In this document: piece after piece, positions 1 to 8,030 of the stretch
Position numbering within the stretch: the stretch's first letter is position 1
Layout of the letters: each line of letters opens with the position of its first letter
Assembly: GCA_036323355.1 (NCBI GenBank)
Contig: AP028876.1
Location: 2,790,001 to 2,854,000, forward strand
Reading direction: 5' to 3'
Length of the DNA stretch: 64,000 nt
From: Gottschalkiaceae bacterium SANA
GTDB taxonomy: Bacteria; Bacillota; Clostridia; Tissierellales; GPF-1
Notes under the pieces: generated by a model
Told to the model about the DNA's origin: nothing
Databases searched by the model: none
The model's input: only the letters and a program-made list of their open reading frames with translations
Position numbers and translations under genes: made by a program

Positions 1-55
1 GTTCAAATTTACATCTATTGCAATTTTACCCATAATAAAAAGAAAAATTACGCAT

Positions 56-84
56 AAAAAAAAGAAATGCTTACGCATTTCTTC
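56..84 (-). terminator. Intrinsic terminator overlapping the end of the 96-aa membrane gene
   Basis: An 8-bp stem (63-70 with 75-82, loop TTAC) is followed on the minus strand by a run of eight T (63 down to 56). The stop codon of the upstream gene lies in the loop. Confidence 0.75.
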
Positions 85-361
85 TCCGAAATTCCACAAT
101 GCCTATAATCACTGTACAGATGGCAATTCCAATCCCAGTATCTTTGGTATCCCAATTCCTAGAAAACAAATCCAGCCAAGTAAAAAGGATCATGCTTCCG
201 CCAACAATCAAGGCATCCGCGCCCATTCGTTTCGACAAACGAGACTGCTTTTTAACCTCACCTTTATGATTGACTGAATGTACATGAACCAGATTAGATT
301 GTAGTAAAACAAATCCCACCAGTGCCAAAATAATTCCAATCATTAATAACAATTCTTGCAT
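71..361 (-). CDS. Small three-helix membrane protein, function unknown
   Basis: A 96-aa protein that I do not recognise at family level. It has hydrophobic segments at about residues 3-21, 50-66 and 76-90, and a short polar, basic loop between the first two, so it is probably an integral membrane protein with three helices. The start has a GGGAGT-type ribosome site just upstream. The gene is followed by its own terminator and stands apart from the operon to its right, which ends in a separate terminator at 472-504. It could be a DUF3784-like protein, but the similarity is only general. Confidence 0.6.
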   Translation of the reverse strand: MQELLLMIGIILALVGFVLLQSNLVHVHSVNHKGEVKKQSRLSKRMGADALIVGGSMILFTWLDLFSRNWDTKDTGIGIAICTVIIGIVEFRRRNA

Positions 362-471
362 AAAGGACTCCCTTCTTACCGTCTTTGCTTTATTTTATCG
401 GAAATTTATCTCAAAACGATGAAGAGAGTGTTTCAGTTTCTACGAAGTTTTCTTACAGTTTTGACTTTTTT

Positions 472-504
472 CAAAAAAAAGAGAAGGGAGAAATTCTCCC
501 TTCT
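472..504 (-). terminator. Intrinsic terminator of the dga-like operon
   Basis: A near-perfect inverted repeat (AGAAGGGAGAA at 482-492 against 494-504) is followed on the minus strand by a run of eight T. It lies just beyond the dgaF stop and closes the operon. Confidence 0.85.
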
Positions 505-517
505 GCAAGAAAAGGAT

Positions 518-1270
518 CTAGAGGAGTCTTTCCAAAACCTCATAGATCTTGCGGACTTGATCAACCTGAGTCATCCCGGTTTCTTTATTCATCACTGATC
601 CGTAAACATGAGGCATCACATAGGGAACCCCTGCATCTAGACAGACCTGTAAAATTTCTTCAAAGTTCTGAGGGGTGATTCCACCGGTCGGCTCAATTAA
701 TTGAATACCCTGGCGTACACATGCCTCTGCCACTGCCTTTAGCTCTTCAATTGATTTCAGGCCTCCCATAGGAAAGAACTTCACCGAATCGGCTTCCATA
801 TCCTTGATCATGGCCATTGCCGTATCAACATCAACCAAGGCTTCTGATTTTTCCACACTGTTTTTCCCAGTATTGATTTTCACCTTCCCCGGAATGCCAG
901 TTGGGGCCATCATGACATTAATGGCAGTTTCATTGGAACCCTTTGCTCGAAGCGCGCCCGATGCAAAGCCTGCCCCTGTAAAGGGTTGGTTGACGTGACC
1001 CGGATTGGTTTGGCAAGCAATCAAAGCAGCTTTCACCGCTTGAGCTGGATCACCCCCGCCCATACCTACCGATACGGAAGGAAGTTCCTTCAACCATTCA
1101 TTAACGCATTCGACGCCTTCTTCAACTGTATCAAATTGCTTGGACAAAATGCCCACCAAAGCGTGGCCTTCCATGGCTGCTATCACTTCCTTTGCGTTTT
1201 CCAAGTCTCCCGCAAGGTAATTGACCGCAACTCGATCCTTCATAAAATTTATTTTTTGTAAGCGATTCAT
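518..1270 (-). CDS. dgaF: 2-dehydro-3-deoxy-phosphogluconate aldolase, DgaF type
   Basis: 250 aa, a (beta/alpha)8-type protein of the KDGP aldolase family seen in the Enterococcus EF_0839 cluster and in Salmonella dgaF. The expected reaction is cleavage of 2-keto-3-deoxy-6-phosphogluconate to pyruvate and glyceraldehyde 3-phosphate. The motif VKFFPMGG, with Lys164 as likely Schiff-base lysine, and the later IEPTGGITPQN loop fit a class I aldolase. It is the last gene of the operon and starts 3 nt after the ammonia lyase stop, so the two are probably translationally coupled. The pairing gives the order elimination then aldol cleavage. Family assignment is strong; the true substrate of this cluster is inferred. 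Confidence 0.85.
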   Translation of the reverse strand: MNRLQKINFMKDRVAVNYLAGDLENAKEVIAAMEGHALVGILSKQFDTVEEGVECVNEWLKELPSVSVGMGGGDPAQAVKAALIACQTNPGHVNQPFTGAGFASGALRAKGSNETAINVMMAPTGIPGKVKINTGKNSVEKSEALVDVDTAMAMIKDMEADSVKFFPMGGLKSIEELKAVAEACVRQGIQLIEPTGGITPQNFEEILQVCLDAGVPYVMPHVYGSVMNKETGMTQVDQVRKIYEVLERLL

Positions 1271-1273
1271 GTC

Positions 1274-2386
1274 TTACTTCCTTTCTAAACAGCCTGAAAT
1301 CACAGCAGTAATTTTCCGAAGATCCGATTCCTTAACCGATCGCAAATCGAAGGTCAATACACCGGTGTTGACGTAATGCTCTCGAATATAAACCGCCGGG
1401 TCTGCCTCCTTCATGCGAGCAACCAAGTCTGCCGCACTTATGCCAACAACCCGATCATCCACCTTTGCAGTCGTTCTAAAAATTGCACGACCTGCTTCAT
1501 CCTGAACAACGCCGGCTTTAAATCCTGGCAAAGCATTCAATTCAACAGCCAGACTTTCCGCCCATGCCTTCATGGTTTCAATCTCTTGTGTTGTTCGCTC
1601 TTCTTTATAATCCGCCAGAGCCGTAAGAAGCCCCATGATATTTTCTTTTCCAATTTTCATAGCTCGCCCAATTCCTAAATATTGCAAATGACAAGCCTGA
1701 ATCCATTCTCGTTTTCCCGTTATAAATCCAGAAGTTGGTCCTTCAATGGCTTTTGATCCACTATAGATCACCATGTCAGCGCCCGCTTGGCCATACTTGG
1801 ACAAATTTTCTTCTGCCGCCGCGTCCACGATCAACGGTAAATTATGCGCATGGGCAATCTCTGCCATGACTTCCACTGAAAGCATACCCTTTTGCACACA
1901 ATGGTGCGACTTGACATAAAAAAGTGCTGCTGTTCGTTCATTAATTGACGCAACTACATGTTCTGCAGCGACCTTATTTGCTTGCCCTGCTAAAATCGGC
2001 TTTCCTCCGCCTACACGAATCATCGTTTCAATGGGTGCACCAAAGTTAACCGCATGTCCCTTTTGTAAAACAATTTCATTTTTAAATCCATCTAATACCT
2101 GAGGAAGGCTTTCAATCTGTAACAGGTTTTCCTTTGCAATGGTTGCCGCCACCGAGATGGCAATCCCAGCAGATGCGCAGGCTGTTGGACAACTTGCTTC
2201 CGCCCCGGTAAACTTGCTTATTTCTTGATCCGCATACTTCATTAATTCATGCAATACAACAAAATTTTGTCCAGCCGAAGCCATAGCTTCGAGGGTTGCA
2301 GCGCGAGGGGTTGAAACCCCTAGCGCCGTCATTCTGCCACTTGCATTAATAATCTCTTTTAATCCCTTACTCTTATAAAGATTCAC
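1274..2386 (-). CDS. dgaE: DgaE-family PLP-dependent ammonia lyase (SelA-like fold)
   Basis: About 370 aa, related to SelA but belonging to the DgaE/D-glucosaminate-6-phosphate ammonia lyase group. Expected chemistry is PLP-dependent elimination of ammonia from a 2-amino-2-deoxy sugar acid phosphate to the 2-keto-3-deoxy product used by DgaF. The PLP lysine is Lys214 in the SGSKAIEGP motif and the cofactor aspartate is Asp190 in LIVDAAAEEN (numbered from the ATG at 2392). Two starts are possible: ATG at 2392 directly abuts the AGAGGG site, while the in-frame GTG at 2386 lies 6 nt from it and gives the start expected for the family (MNLYK), so I chose the GTG. It is not selenocysteine synthase: no selenocysteine genes are nearby and the neighbours are sugar-acid genes. 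Confidence 0.85.
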   Translation of the reverse strand: MNLYKSKGLKEIINASGRMTALGVSTPRAATLEAMASAGQNFVVLHELMKYADQEISKFTGAEASCPTACASAGIAISVAATIAKENLLQIESLPQVLDGFKNEIVLQKGHAVNFGAPIETMIRVGGGKPILAGQANKVAAEHVVASINERTAALFYVKSHHCVQKGMLSVEVMAEIAHAHNLPLIVDAAAEENLSKYGQAGADMVIYSGSKAIEGPTSGFITGKREWIQACHLQYLGIGRAMKIGKENIMGLLTALADYKEERTTQEIETMKAWAESLAVELNALPGFKAGVVQDEAGRAIFRTTAKVDDRVVGISAADLVARMKEADPAVYIREHYVNTGVLTFDLRSVKESDLRKITAVISGCLERK

Positions 2387-2414
2387 ATGCATCCCTCTTT
2401 CGTTTGATTTACCT

Positions 2415-3062
2415 TTACATAAAAGCGAATACGCCGGCCAACAACATCGCGCCTAAAATTGCACCACCTGCGATTGGACGATCTTTGCTATAAGCAATCG
2501 CAGCTCCAACAAATGCACCAATGCCTGCTGGAATACTGAACTGAATCGCAGAGATAATAATCAATGGCCCCAAGAAACGACCCGTCTTGTTTCCCGCACC
2601 CATCATGACATCGGTACCGCTTGCAGATAAACCTTCAGGCATCGCTTTTCGAACGCCAATGATCAAAAGGCCTAAGGCAATGCCGATTCCAGCGCCTGTA
2701 AGCAAAGACAAGGCAAAGTTATTCAAAGGTGCAGTAATTCCTGCCGCTAATAGCATAGCAGGGATTCCGATCCCAACACCAGTCATCAATGATCCGCCAA
2801 TATCCAAGATCCCAACCAATGGACCTTCTAAAATTCGTGCGAGCAGGAAGCCTGTTGCAAATCCAGCTGCGGCTGCATAATCCCCTGTCGCCAAACCTTC
2901 ATCTAGCATTTGAACAACAAAGATTTCGTTGAATGCGCCTGTTCCATAAACGATATACAAATGTGTTCCCGCAAAGATCGATGCGCAGGCCAAGGCCATC
3001 AAAAGAGGGAAGGTCTTGTTGGCAAGCAATAGTGATTTTAAATTTTTGTTTGTTGTTTCCAT
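2415..3062 (-). CDS. DUF4310 family membrane protein (EF_0832/0833-type)
   Basis: A 215-aa highly hydrophobic protein with about six predicted helices, rich in Gly and Ala (for example residues 60-115 and 160-215). It belongs to the pair of conserved membrane proteins always found together in EF_0829-EF_0839-type clusters (DUF4310 and DUF4311). No transport family motif that I know is visible. It lies between DUF4311 and the ammonia lyase with an 18-nt gap and a good GGAGG site. The likely role, by context only, is the membrane part of the transporter that feeds this pathway. Confidence 0.8.
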   Translation of the reverse strand: METTNKNLKSLLLANKTFPLLMALACASIFAGTHLYIVYGTGAFNEIFVVQMLDEGLATGDYAAAAGFATGFLLARILEGPLVGILDIGGSLMTGVGIGIPAMLLAAGITAPLNNFALSLLTGAGIGIALGLLIIGVRKAMPEGLSASGTDVMMGAGNKTGRFLGPLIIISAIQFSIPAGIGAFVGAAIAYSKDRPIAGGAILGAMLLAGVFAFM

Positions 3063-3080
3063 TTGATTTTCCTCCTTCTT

Positions 3081-3794
3081 CTATAGACCCAGTTTCGCAA
3101 AGAAACCACGGAAGTACGCAATAATGACGAACAATGCAATGATAATGCCCAACATCACTTTCACAGCTTTGTTGAATCCTTTTTCTTCAATCGATTGACC
3201 AATCAAGATGCCTAGAACCAATCCAGGAACCGCGTTGCCCATAATCATTTGACCTGTACCGCCTAGAATGGTCGCCCATACGCCCGTTTTCTTACCTGCA
3301 TCCAAAGCTGCTAACCAAAAGATAATCGGCATTACAGGATTGATCATCAGACTTGCTGCAGGAGACAGAATCTCTTTGGCAATAAGTGACAGCTGTTCAG
3401 GAATTACTGATGCCAAGGTGTTCAAGAAGGTTACTACAACCGCTCCTGCAACCGCTCCAGTCACGATCATCTTCGATGGATCATACAAGGTTTCCTCAAC
3501 CGACTTGTTTTTTAACAAAAGTGCGCCAGCAGCGAAATTTGGTACAATTCGATGGAACACGTCTTGTGTCAAGGCTCCAGTTGCAACGGCTGCTGCTGCT
3601 GCATTGAAGAAAAAGCCCATACCAAATGAAAAATGTGCAATTGGATCGCCCTTGCAGGCATTTAGTTCACCAAGGGTACGAAACGCCCCCATGGCTTGAG
3701 ATTCCGGCGAATGAAACATTCTCGCCGCGCCGGCTGCAATAGCGCCACCGCCAAGCAGACCAATGATGATTGATTTGATAATAAGTCCAGTCAC
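3081..3794 (-). CDS. DUF4311 family membrane protein (partner of DUF4310)
   Basis: A 237-aa membrane protein with about six helices. An N-terminal hydrophobic Gly/Ala segment is followed by a conserved polar stretch (residues about 28-52, FHSPESQAMGAFRTLGELNA) that looks like a cytoplasmic or re-entrant loop. Translation starts at GTG 3794, seven nt after GGAGG. It is the second membrane component of the cluster; pairing with DUF4310 recalls the two membrane subunits (IIC and IID) of mannose-type PTS transporters, but I see no sequence motif that proves such a relation. Function unknown. Confidence 0.8.
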   Translation of the reverse strand: MTGLIIKSIIIGLLGGGAIAAGAARMFHSPESQAMGAFRTLGELNACKGDPIAHFSFGMGFFFNAAAAAVATGALTQDVFHRIVPNFAAGALLLKNKSVEETLYDPSKMIVTGAVAGAVVVTFLNTLASVIPEQLSLIAKEILSPAASLMINPVMPIIFWLAALDAGKKTGVWATILGGTGQMIMGNAVPGLVLGILIGQSIEEKGFNKAVKVMLGIIIALFVIIAYFRGFFAKLGL

Positions 3795-3807
3795 AATACT
3801 TCCTCCT

Positions 3808-4089
3808 CTAAGGATTAATAAATTTCAACCGGGTAAGAATTCTTACCTTCAGTTGGACCTGGGTTTTCACCTTCGGCATAAAAATAAACAGGAATTTTTC
3901 TGTCGTCTCCACGATATTTTCTTCCAGAATTTCCACTTCCATGGGTTCCATTTGAAGGATTAGTGCTTGGTCGAGTTGTTTGTATGCTTCCTTTTTAAAT
4001 TTAGCAAAGGCGTTGCCGAGCGCATCTTTTCTAGATTCGCCACTGGCAGCAAGTAAGATCTCCGCAGTCTTCTCTTGCAAACAATTCAT
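3808..4089 (-). CDS. DUF4312 family small soluble protein
   Basis: A 93-aa acidic, soluble protein of the DUF4312 (EF_0831-type) family. It has an N-terminal helical half with a small Lys/Arg-containing segment, then a beta-rich second half ending in a mixed FIFMPKVKTQVQLKVRIL strand region. No cysteine, histidine or metal motif stands out that would mark an EIIA or EIIB phosphorylation site. It starts 20 nt after the SFCGS gene stop with a GGAGGAG site. By constant association it is expected to be a soluble component of the putative transporter or an accessory subunit; this is inference. Confidence 0.8.
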   Translation of the reverse strand: MNCLQEKTAEILLAASGESRKDALGNAFAKFKKEAYKQLDQALILQMEPMEVEILEENIVETTEKFLFIFMPKVKTQVQLKVRILTRLKFINP

Positions 4090-4109
4090 TCTCTCTCCTC
4101 CTTTTTTGC

Positions 4110-4466
4110 TTATCGAGCCAGGTAGGCTTTCACCAATGCCTCGCCCAATTCCTCTATATCCATAAAGCCAAACCCCACAACTTCATAGCCTTCCTTCACG
4201 GCCGTTACGCCCGCTTCCACACTACGTAGATGGTGCTTCACTTTATATCCATACTTATTGGCAGCCATTAAAGCACCGGCACCGCCAGATCCACAAAACG
4301 AAATTCCTAGATCCGCTTGATGCTCTTGCATGGCATCGCCAAGTTTCATATCTGCTGCCATACCTTTGATAACAATCGCTTTGCCGCCAGCTTTTTCGAT
4401 GCCCAAGGCTACTTTCTGTCCCTTGCCCAATCGATGCCCAATGACAATCGTAATTTGCTTATCCAT
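4110..4466 (-). CDS. SFCGS-family glycine-rich protein, possible RpiB/LacAB-like fold
   Basis: 118 aa. It carries the family signature ISFCGSGGAGALMAANK around residues 55-71, with Cys58 in the motif. I note a parallel with ribose-5-phosphate isomerase B / LacA-LacB proteins, whose active-site loop reads CGTGxGxxxAANK with a catalytic Cys, and whose C-terminus reads VLAFGxRxxG followed by an amphipathic helix; here the matching part is VVGFGFMDIEELGEALVKAY. This suggests a phosphosugar-binding or isomerase-like fold, but it is a visual match only. The gene starts 2 nt after the PRD gene stop, with its AAAGGAG site inside the preceding gene end, so the two are probably coupled. Confidence 0.8.
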   Translation of the reverse strand: MDKQITIVIGHRLGKGQKVALGIEKAGGKAIVIKGMAADMKLGDAMQEHQADLGISFCGSGGAGALMAANKYGYKVKHHLRSVEAGVTAVKEGYEVVGFGFMDIEELGEALVKAYLAR

Positions 4467-4468
4467 GT

Positions 4469-4807
4469 TTACTCCTTTCTCAACGCCATTTCATAATGGG
4501 TTGAAACCAATAAAACTTCCGAGCGATGTTTCGCTCCTTCCTTTGAAAATGCTTCAACAATTTCTTGTGCCAACTGAATCGCGGCGGGCGAAACCTCTTC
4601 AAAGAGGCTTTCATCCATCTCCGCTACCCATTCTTCATCTCGGGCTCGACGGATCAATGAAATCATATGAGACAAAAATCCCAGTCTGAAATGATCCTTC
4701 CATATAATTCCTTGTTTCTCTGTAAAAATCAGCACCTTGCTCGCAATTTCCTTTTCGTCTGGTGTCAGCTCTAGACGCTCTTCTATTTCTCTAATGATTT
4801 CTGGCAC
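4469..4807 (-). CDS. Small PRD domain protein (EF_0829 type)
   Basis: About 112 aa, essentially one PTS regulation domain (PRD), with conserved His residues at HFRLGFLSHM and near the end (THYEMAL). Such domains are phosphorylated by PTS proteins in BglG/LicR-type regulators; here it stands alone without a DNA- or RNA-binding domain. The longest frame begins with GTG 4822, but GTG 4807 lies 6 nt after a strong GGGAGGG site and is chosen. The gene overlaps the end of the amidohydrolase by 25 nt (40 nt from the longer start). Role inferred: a phosphorylation-state sensor or partner for the operon regulator or transporter. Confidence 0.75.
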   Translation of the reverse strand: MPEIIREIEERLELTPDEKEIASKVLIFTEKQGIIWKDHFRLGFLSHMISLIRRARDEEWVAEMDESLFEEVSPAAIQLAQEIVEAFSKEGAKHRSEVLLVSTHYEMALRKE

Positions 4808-5931
4808 CGATATCCCTCCCACTTTGTCACTTCTCCATCTATAATGGACCAGATTTTTGCAAATCTCTCTTTTCCTTCTCGTTGAACGCCAACACTATCC
4901 GTCCAATCGGTCTGACTATATTCTCTAGAATAGGCCGTCATTTTTGCCTTCCCACCAATTTCAAATCGCCCATACCCTTTCAGTTTAAATACTTCTGCAG
5001 GTGCTTCGGTCACTCGATCAATCACATCCTCCACCGACATGCCAATTTGAATCATCTTGTCCATGACGTTAGAAAGAGAAATCACAGGACCGTCCATATT
5101 CTTCTCGTAGAGATCCGTGCTGATAAAATCAGCAATAAATCCCTTTGATTGTGCTCGTTCAGCAATTTCAAAACTAAAACTTGCCGATCCATGCCCAACA
5201 TCGAACATAACACCTCGTTCCTTGGCGGCGAGTGCCGAAGAAATCAGGTTTCCTTCAAAATCAAATAAGCCGTTGGGCTTGTTGTGAAAACAATGGGTAA
5301 TCACATCGCCATCATCCAATAAAGCCAATACCTCTTCTACCTTTGGTGGCTGATTTCCGATATGCACAACCAGGGGCAACTTTAAATCCTTTGCAATGAC
5401 TTTAGCCCGCCTGATTGGTTCAATACCCTGATCACCGACAACACTTCCACTGGCCCTGGCTTTGATTCCAACGATTAAGTCAGGATACTTTGCAACAGCC
5501 TTGCGAATGGCATCTTCATCAATCCACTCTGGGTTTGACCCCTCATCCAATCGCTGAAGTCCAATTCGAGAGATGTTCAATAGAATCTTCACATCCGTAT
5601 TCGACGTCTTTATCATTTTTTCCACATAATCATCCAGTTGATCCGTTCCCACGGTACCCGCATCAAATACGATGGGGCTTCCCCGCAAGATTCCCACCTG
5701 ATCCGGATTCAATCCAATTACCGTTCCCATTGGATTGGCATGGACGTGAATATCAATCCAGCCCGGTGTTAGCGTCATTCCGGGCAAGGCGACCACTTGT
5801 TCGCCTTCAATCGGATTCAAGTGTTTTTCAATCGCTAGAATTCGTCCGTTTGCAACTCGAATTTCCGCATGTTCATATTCTTGTCTGCCCGGATGATAAA
5901 TTCGCTCCGGACACAAACGTATACTTTTCAT
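4783..5931 (-). CDS. Amidohydrolase/deacetylase, EF_0837 type
   Basis: About 382 aa, a metal-dependent amidohydrolase of the dihydroorotase/N-acetylglucosamine-6-phosphate deacetylase superfamily. Visible metal-site residues, numbered from ATG 5931, are His62 and His64 (GWIDIHVHA), the probable carboxylated Lys157 (VGIKARASG), His190 (LVVHIG), His213 (ITHCFH) and Asp273 (STDLY). The expected reaction is hydrolysis of an amide, probably removal of an N-acyl group before the DgaE-like lyase needs a free amine. The longer frame starts at TTG 5949 inside the regulator gene; ATG 5931, seven nt after AGGTG, is preferred and leaves a 10-nt gap to the regulator stop. Confidence 0.8.
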   Translation of the reverse strand: MKSIRLCPERIYHPGRQEYEHAEIRVANGRILAIEKHLNPIEGEQVVALPGMTLTPGWIDIHVHANPMGTVIGLNPDQVGILRGSPIVFDAGTVGTDQLDDYVEKMIKTSNTDVKILLNISRIGLQRLDEGSNPEWIDEDAIRKAVAKYPDLIVGIKARASGSVVGDQGIEPIRRAKVIAKDLKLPLVVHIGNQPPKVEEVLALLDDGDVITHCFHNKPNGLFDFEGNLISSALAAKERGVMFDVGHGSASFSFEIAERAQSKGFIADFISTDLYEKNMDGPVISLSNVMDKMIQIGMSVEDVIDRVTEAPAEVFKLKGYGRFEIGGKAKMTAYSREYSQTDWTDSVGVQREGKERFAKIWSIIDGEVTKWEGYRCQKSLEK

Positions 5932-5941
5932 CTCTTTCACC

Positions 5942-7819
5942 TCACACAATATAACGCATTACCGCCACCACTTCATCGCTAGGAACCACTAAATCATAGG
6001 TTTGACCGATTCGAAACAAGGTGTTTTCAACCTTTTTATACAAGTTAGGGTGTTGGGACTGATAGCGATCCAAATCACCTTCCGACACATAGTCTCCGTA
6101 GATCCATCTTGGAATCGACAAAATGATATGCAAGGTCAGTCCCCATAGATTTTGCCTCTCCAGGGTAATGCCCTCTTCATCAGCAAGCTTCATCATCATT
6201 TCTCCAAATTCAACAACAGCCATACCCGTCAAATGAGCAAAATCTTCCAATCCATCCCGTTGAATACCTGGAATTTCCTTTTGACCCTGCTGACTTGCCA
6301 ATTGCTTACGAACACGATCACCCGCCACACTTCTTTTGGTTTCTTTCAAGGATTGAAAGCCATATAAGTGACTATGGATCATCCCCAATTCCTCATTAGA
6401 AATCACTGGACTGACCAGCAAATAAGGAATTGTAATTTCCAAATGCACCGTCGAAACCACAAAATCCAAAATGCCAAACTGCGAGAGGTTTTCCTCCGCC
6501 TCAAAAGCCGAGGTTGGACCTACAATCTCAATATGAGGCAAATTGTTGCGGATCCGCTTCTCTAATAGCTTGGCTGCACCCTTGCCACTGCTACATACAA
6601 TCAGGATCTTGCGTGACTCACCCTCTTTTCTTTTTTCCGTATTCTCACAAAGATACATGGTGAGAAAGCCAACCTCATCTTCATTAAGCGGAATATGAAA
6701 ATATTCTTCGAATACTTTTGACATCTTTTCAGCAATGGCATAGAGCGAGGCATACTGTTTTCGTATTTCATCCAACAAATAGTTTTTACTCTCAATCTGT
6801 AATTGTGACTTTTCCAACGTTAGCTCCAAATGAAGAAGAAGTTCCTCTTTTAAATGGAGTAAGGCCTCGTCTTCCAATTGTAATTCCAATGAAGCGATTC
6901 GTAACATTTCATATACGGTATCAATCAATTTGGGGTCAAAAACTCGACGTCCTTTAATTTCAAATACGGTACAATTATTCTTTAACAGAACCCGCTCCAA
7001 TCTATGGATTTCTTGAATCGGTACCTCTAAGTCAAGCCATGAAGACAATCCTCTTAAAATACCCTCAGCCATAAGATGCAGCGACTGATTTAGGCTGTTT
7101 TTTTCACTTATCGTTTCACTCACATAATGAGAGCGTTTCATGCTTTGAAGGGATAAAAATATAAAGGATGCAATAAACTGGAATTGCTCTTGCGGAATCC
7201 AAATGGCATATTCCTTCTTGGTCACGGAGATTCGCTTGCGAATTTCTCGAAATAAGGGCTCGACATCGTCAAAGGGCAAAATCTCTCTCACCTCGCCATA
7301 GGTTTGATCTTTCAGGCTCTCAGCTAAGTACAATGCCGCAAAGATTCGTTTATCCGTTTCCTTTCCTTCTAATCGATATCCATATCGCGCCCGACTAATT
7401 AATTCCAATCCTTCAAGTTTTGCTTGGTCTTTCAATTCTTTTAATGTAGAAACAATGGTAGATCGGCTAACGCCCACTTCTTCCGCTAAAAACTCCGTCG
7501 TTATAAATTTCTCTGCGATAAACAATTGAATCACCACAAGCAATCGACGAGCTTTTGAGGAATAATTTCGATAGTCTTGATCCGGACTTTGAGAAATTAG
7601 TCTTTTCGCCGCTTCCTTCTTCTCAATCCAGACCCCAACCCTGGGCTTGGAATGAATTTCCGCTCCAACTTTCCTGAGCCAATAATTCATTTCTTTGATG
7701 TCATATCGAATGGTACGGATTGAAACCTGTAATTGATCCGCTAAATTCTGTACCACCATGGGAGCATCTTCTCTCAATAAGATCTTTAGAATTCCAACTT
7801 GCCTTTCCTTTAATTCCAT
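5942..7819 (-). CDS. PRD-containing transcription activator with EIIB-like domain (LicR/MtlR type)
   Basis: 625 aa. Order: N-terminal winged HTH (about 5-60), second Mga-type HTH (about 95-155), two PRD-like regions (about 200-395), an EIIB-like domain with the phosphorylatable Cys409 (ILIVCSSGKGAAKLLE), and a C-terminal PRD/EIIA-like part (about 490-625). This is the layout of DNA-binding PTS-controlled activators such as MtlR, LicR and ManR, not of the short RNA-binding antiterminators. It is the first gene of the operon, with GGAGGA four nt before ATG, and is likely to control its own operon according to phosphorylation by the transport system. No RNA antiterminator site is visible before it. 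Confidence 0.85.
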   Translation of the reverse strand: MELKERQVGILKILLREDAPMVVQNLADQLQVSIRTIRYDIKEMNYWLRKVGAEIHSKPRVGVWIEKKEAAKRLISQSPDQDYRNYSSKARRLLVVIQLFIAEKFITTEFLAEEVGVSRSTIVSTLKELKDQAKLEGLELISRARYGYRLEGKETDKRIFAALYLAESLKDQTYGEVREILPFDDVEPLFREIRKRISVTKKEYAIWIPQEQFQFIASFIFLSLQSMKRSHYVSETISEKNSLNQSLHLMAEGILRGLSSWLDLEVPIQEIHRLERVLLKNNCTVFEIKGRRVFDPKLIDTVYEMLRIASLELQLEDEALLHLKEELLLHLELTLEKSQLQIESKNYLLDEIRKQYASLYAIAEKMSKVFEEYFHIPLNEDEVGFLTMYLCENTEKRKEGESRKILIVCSSGKGAAKLLEKRIRNNLPHIEIVGPTSAFEAEENLSQFGILDFVVSTVHLEITIPYLLVSPVISNEELGMIHSHLYGFQSLKETKRSVAGDRVRKQLASQQGQKEIPGIQRDGLEDFAHLTGMAVVEFGEMMMKLADEEGITLERQNLWGLTLHIILSIPRWIYGDYVSEGDLDRYQSQHPNLYKKVENTLFRIGQTYDLVVPSDEVVAVMRYIV

Positions 7820-7838
7820 TGTTTCCTCCTACTTGCAT

Positions 7839-7868
7839 TCTATACGCTTTTTTAATCATGCAAAACAA
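7839..7868 (-). promoter_or_regulatory. Probable sigma-A promoter of the dga-like operon
   Basis: Minus-strand -35 TTGTTT (7868-7863), 18-nt spacer and -10 TATAGA (7844-7839), just upstream of the regulator gene. Upstream at 7885-7906 an interrupted TATCGT/ACGATA inverted repeat may be an activator site. Confidence 0.5.
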
Positions 7869-7912
7869 CAAAGTCTTTCCCTTTATATCGTGCAATTTTA
7901 TACGATAAGTCT

Positions 7913-7948
7913 ATCAAAAAAAGAGATCCCTCTCAACAGGACCTCTTT
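7913..7948 (-). terminator. Terminator downstream of the DUF362 gene
   Basis: AAAGAGATCC at 7920-7929 pairs with GGACCTCTTT at 7939-7948 with one mismatch. A T run follows on the minus strand. Confidence 0.7.
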
Positions 7949-8030
7949 CAAATTATCTAACTTGCAGGATTTATCTCTTTCTTGCAGTGCGTATCTGCAT
8001 GATTACCTTTTTACCTTAAACAGAACACTT

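Noticed and set aside
1274-2386. Selenocysteine synthase SelA
   Set aside because: The fold is SelA-like, but the context (aldolase, deacetylase, DUF4310-4312) and motifs fit DgaE. No selB, selD or selenocysteine tRNA is nearby.
7820-7930. Ribonucleic antiterminator site for the PRD regulator
   Set aside because: The regulator has DNA-binding domains (LicR/MtlR layout), and no RAT hairpin overlapping a terminator is seen before any gene of the operon.
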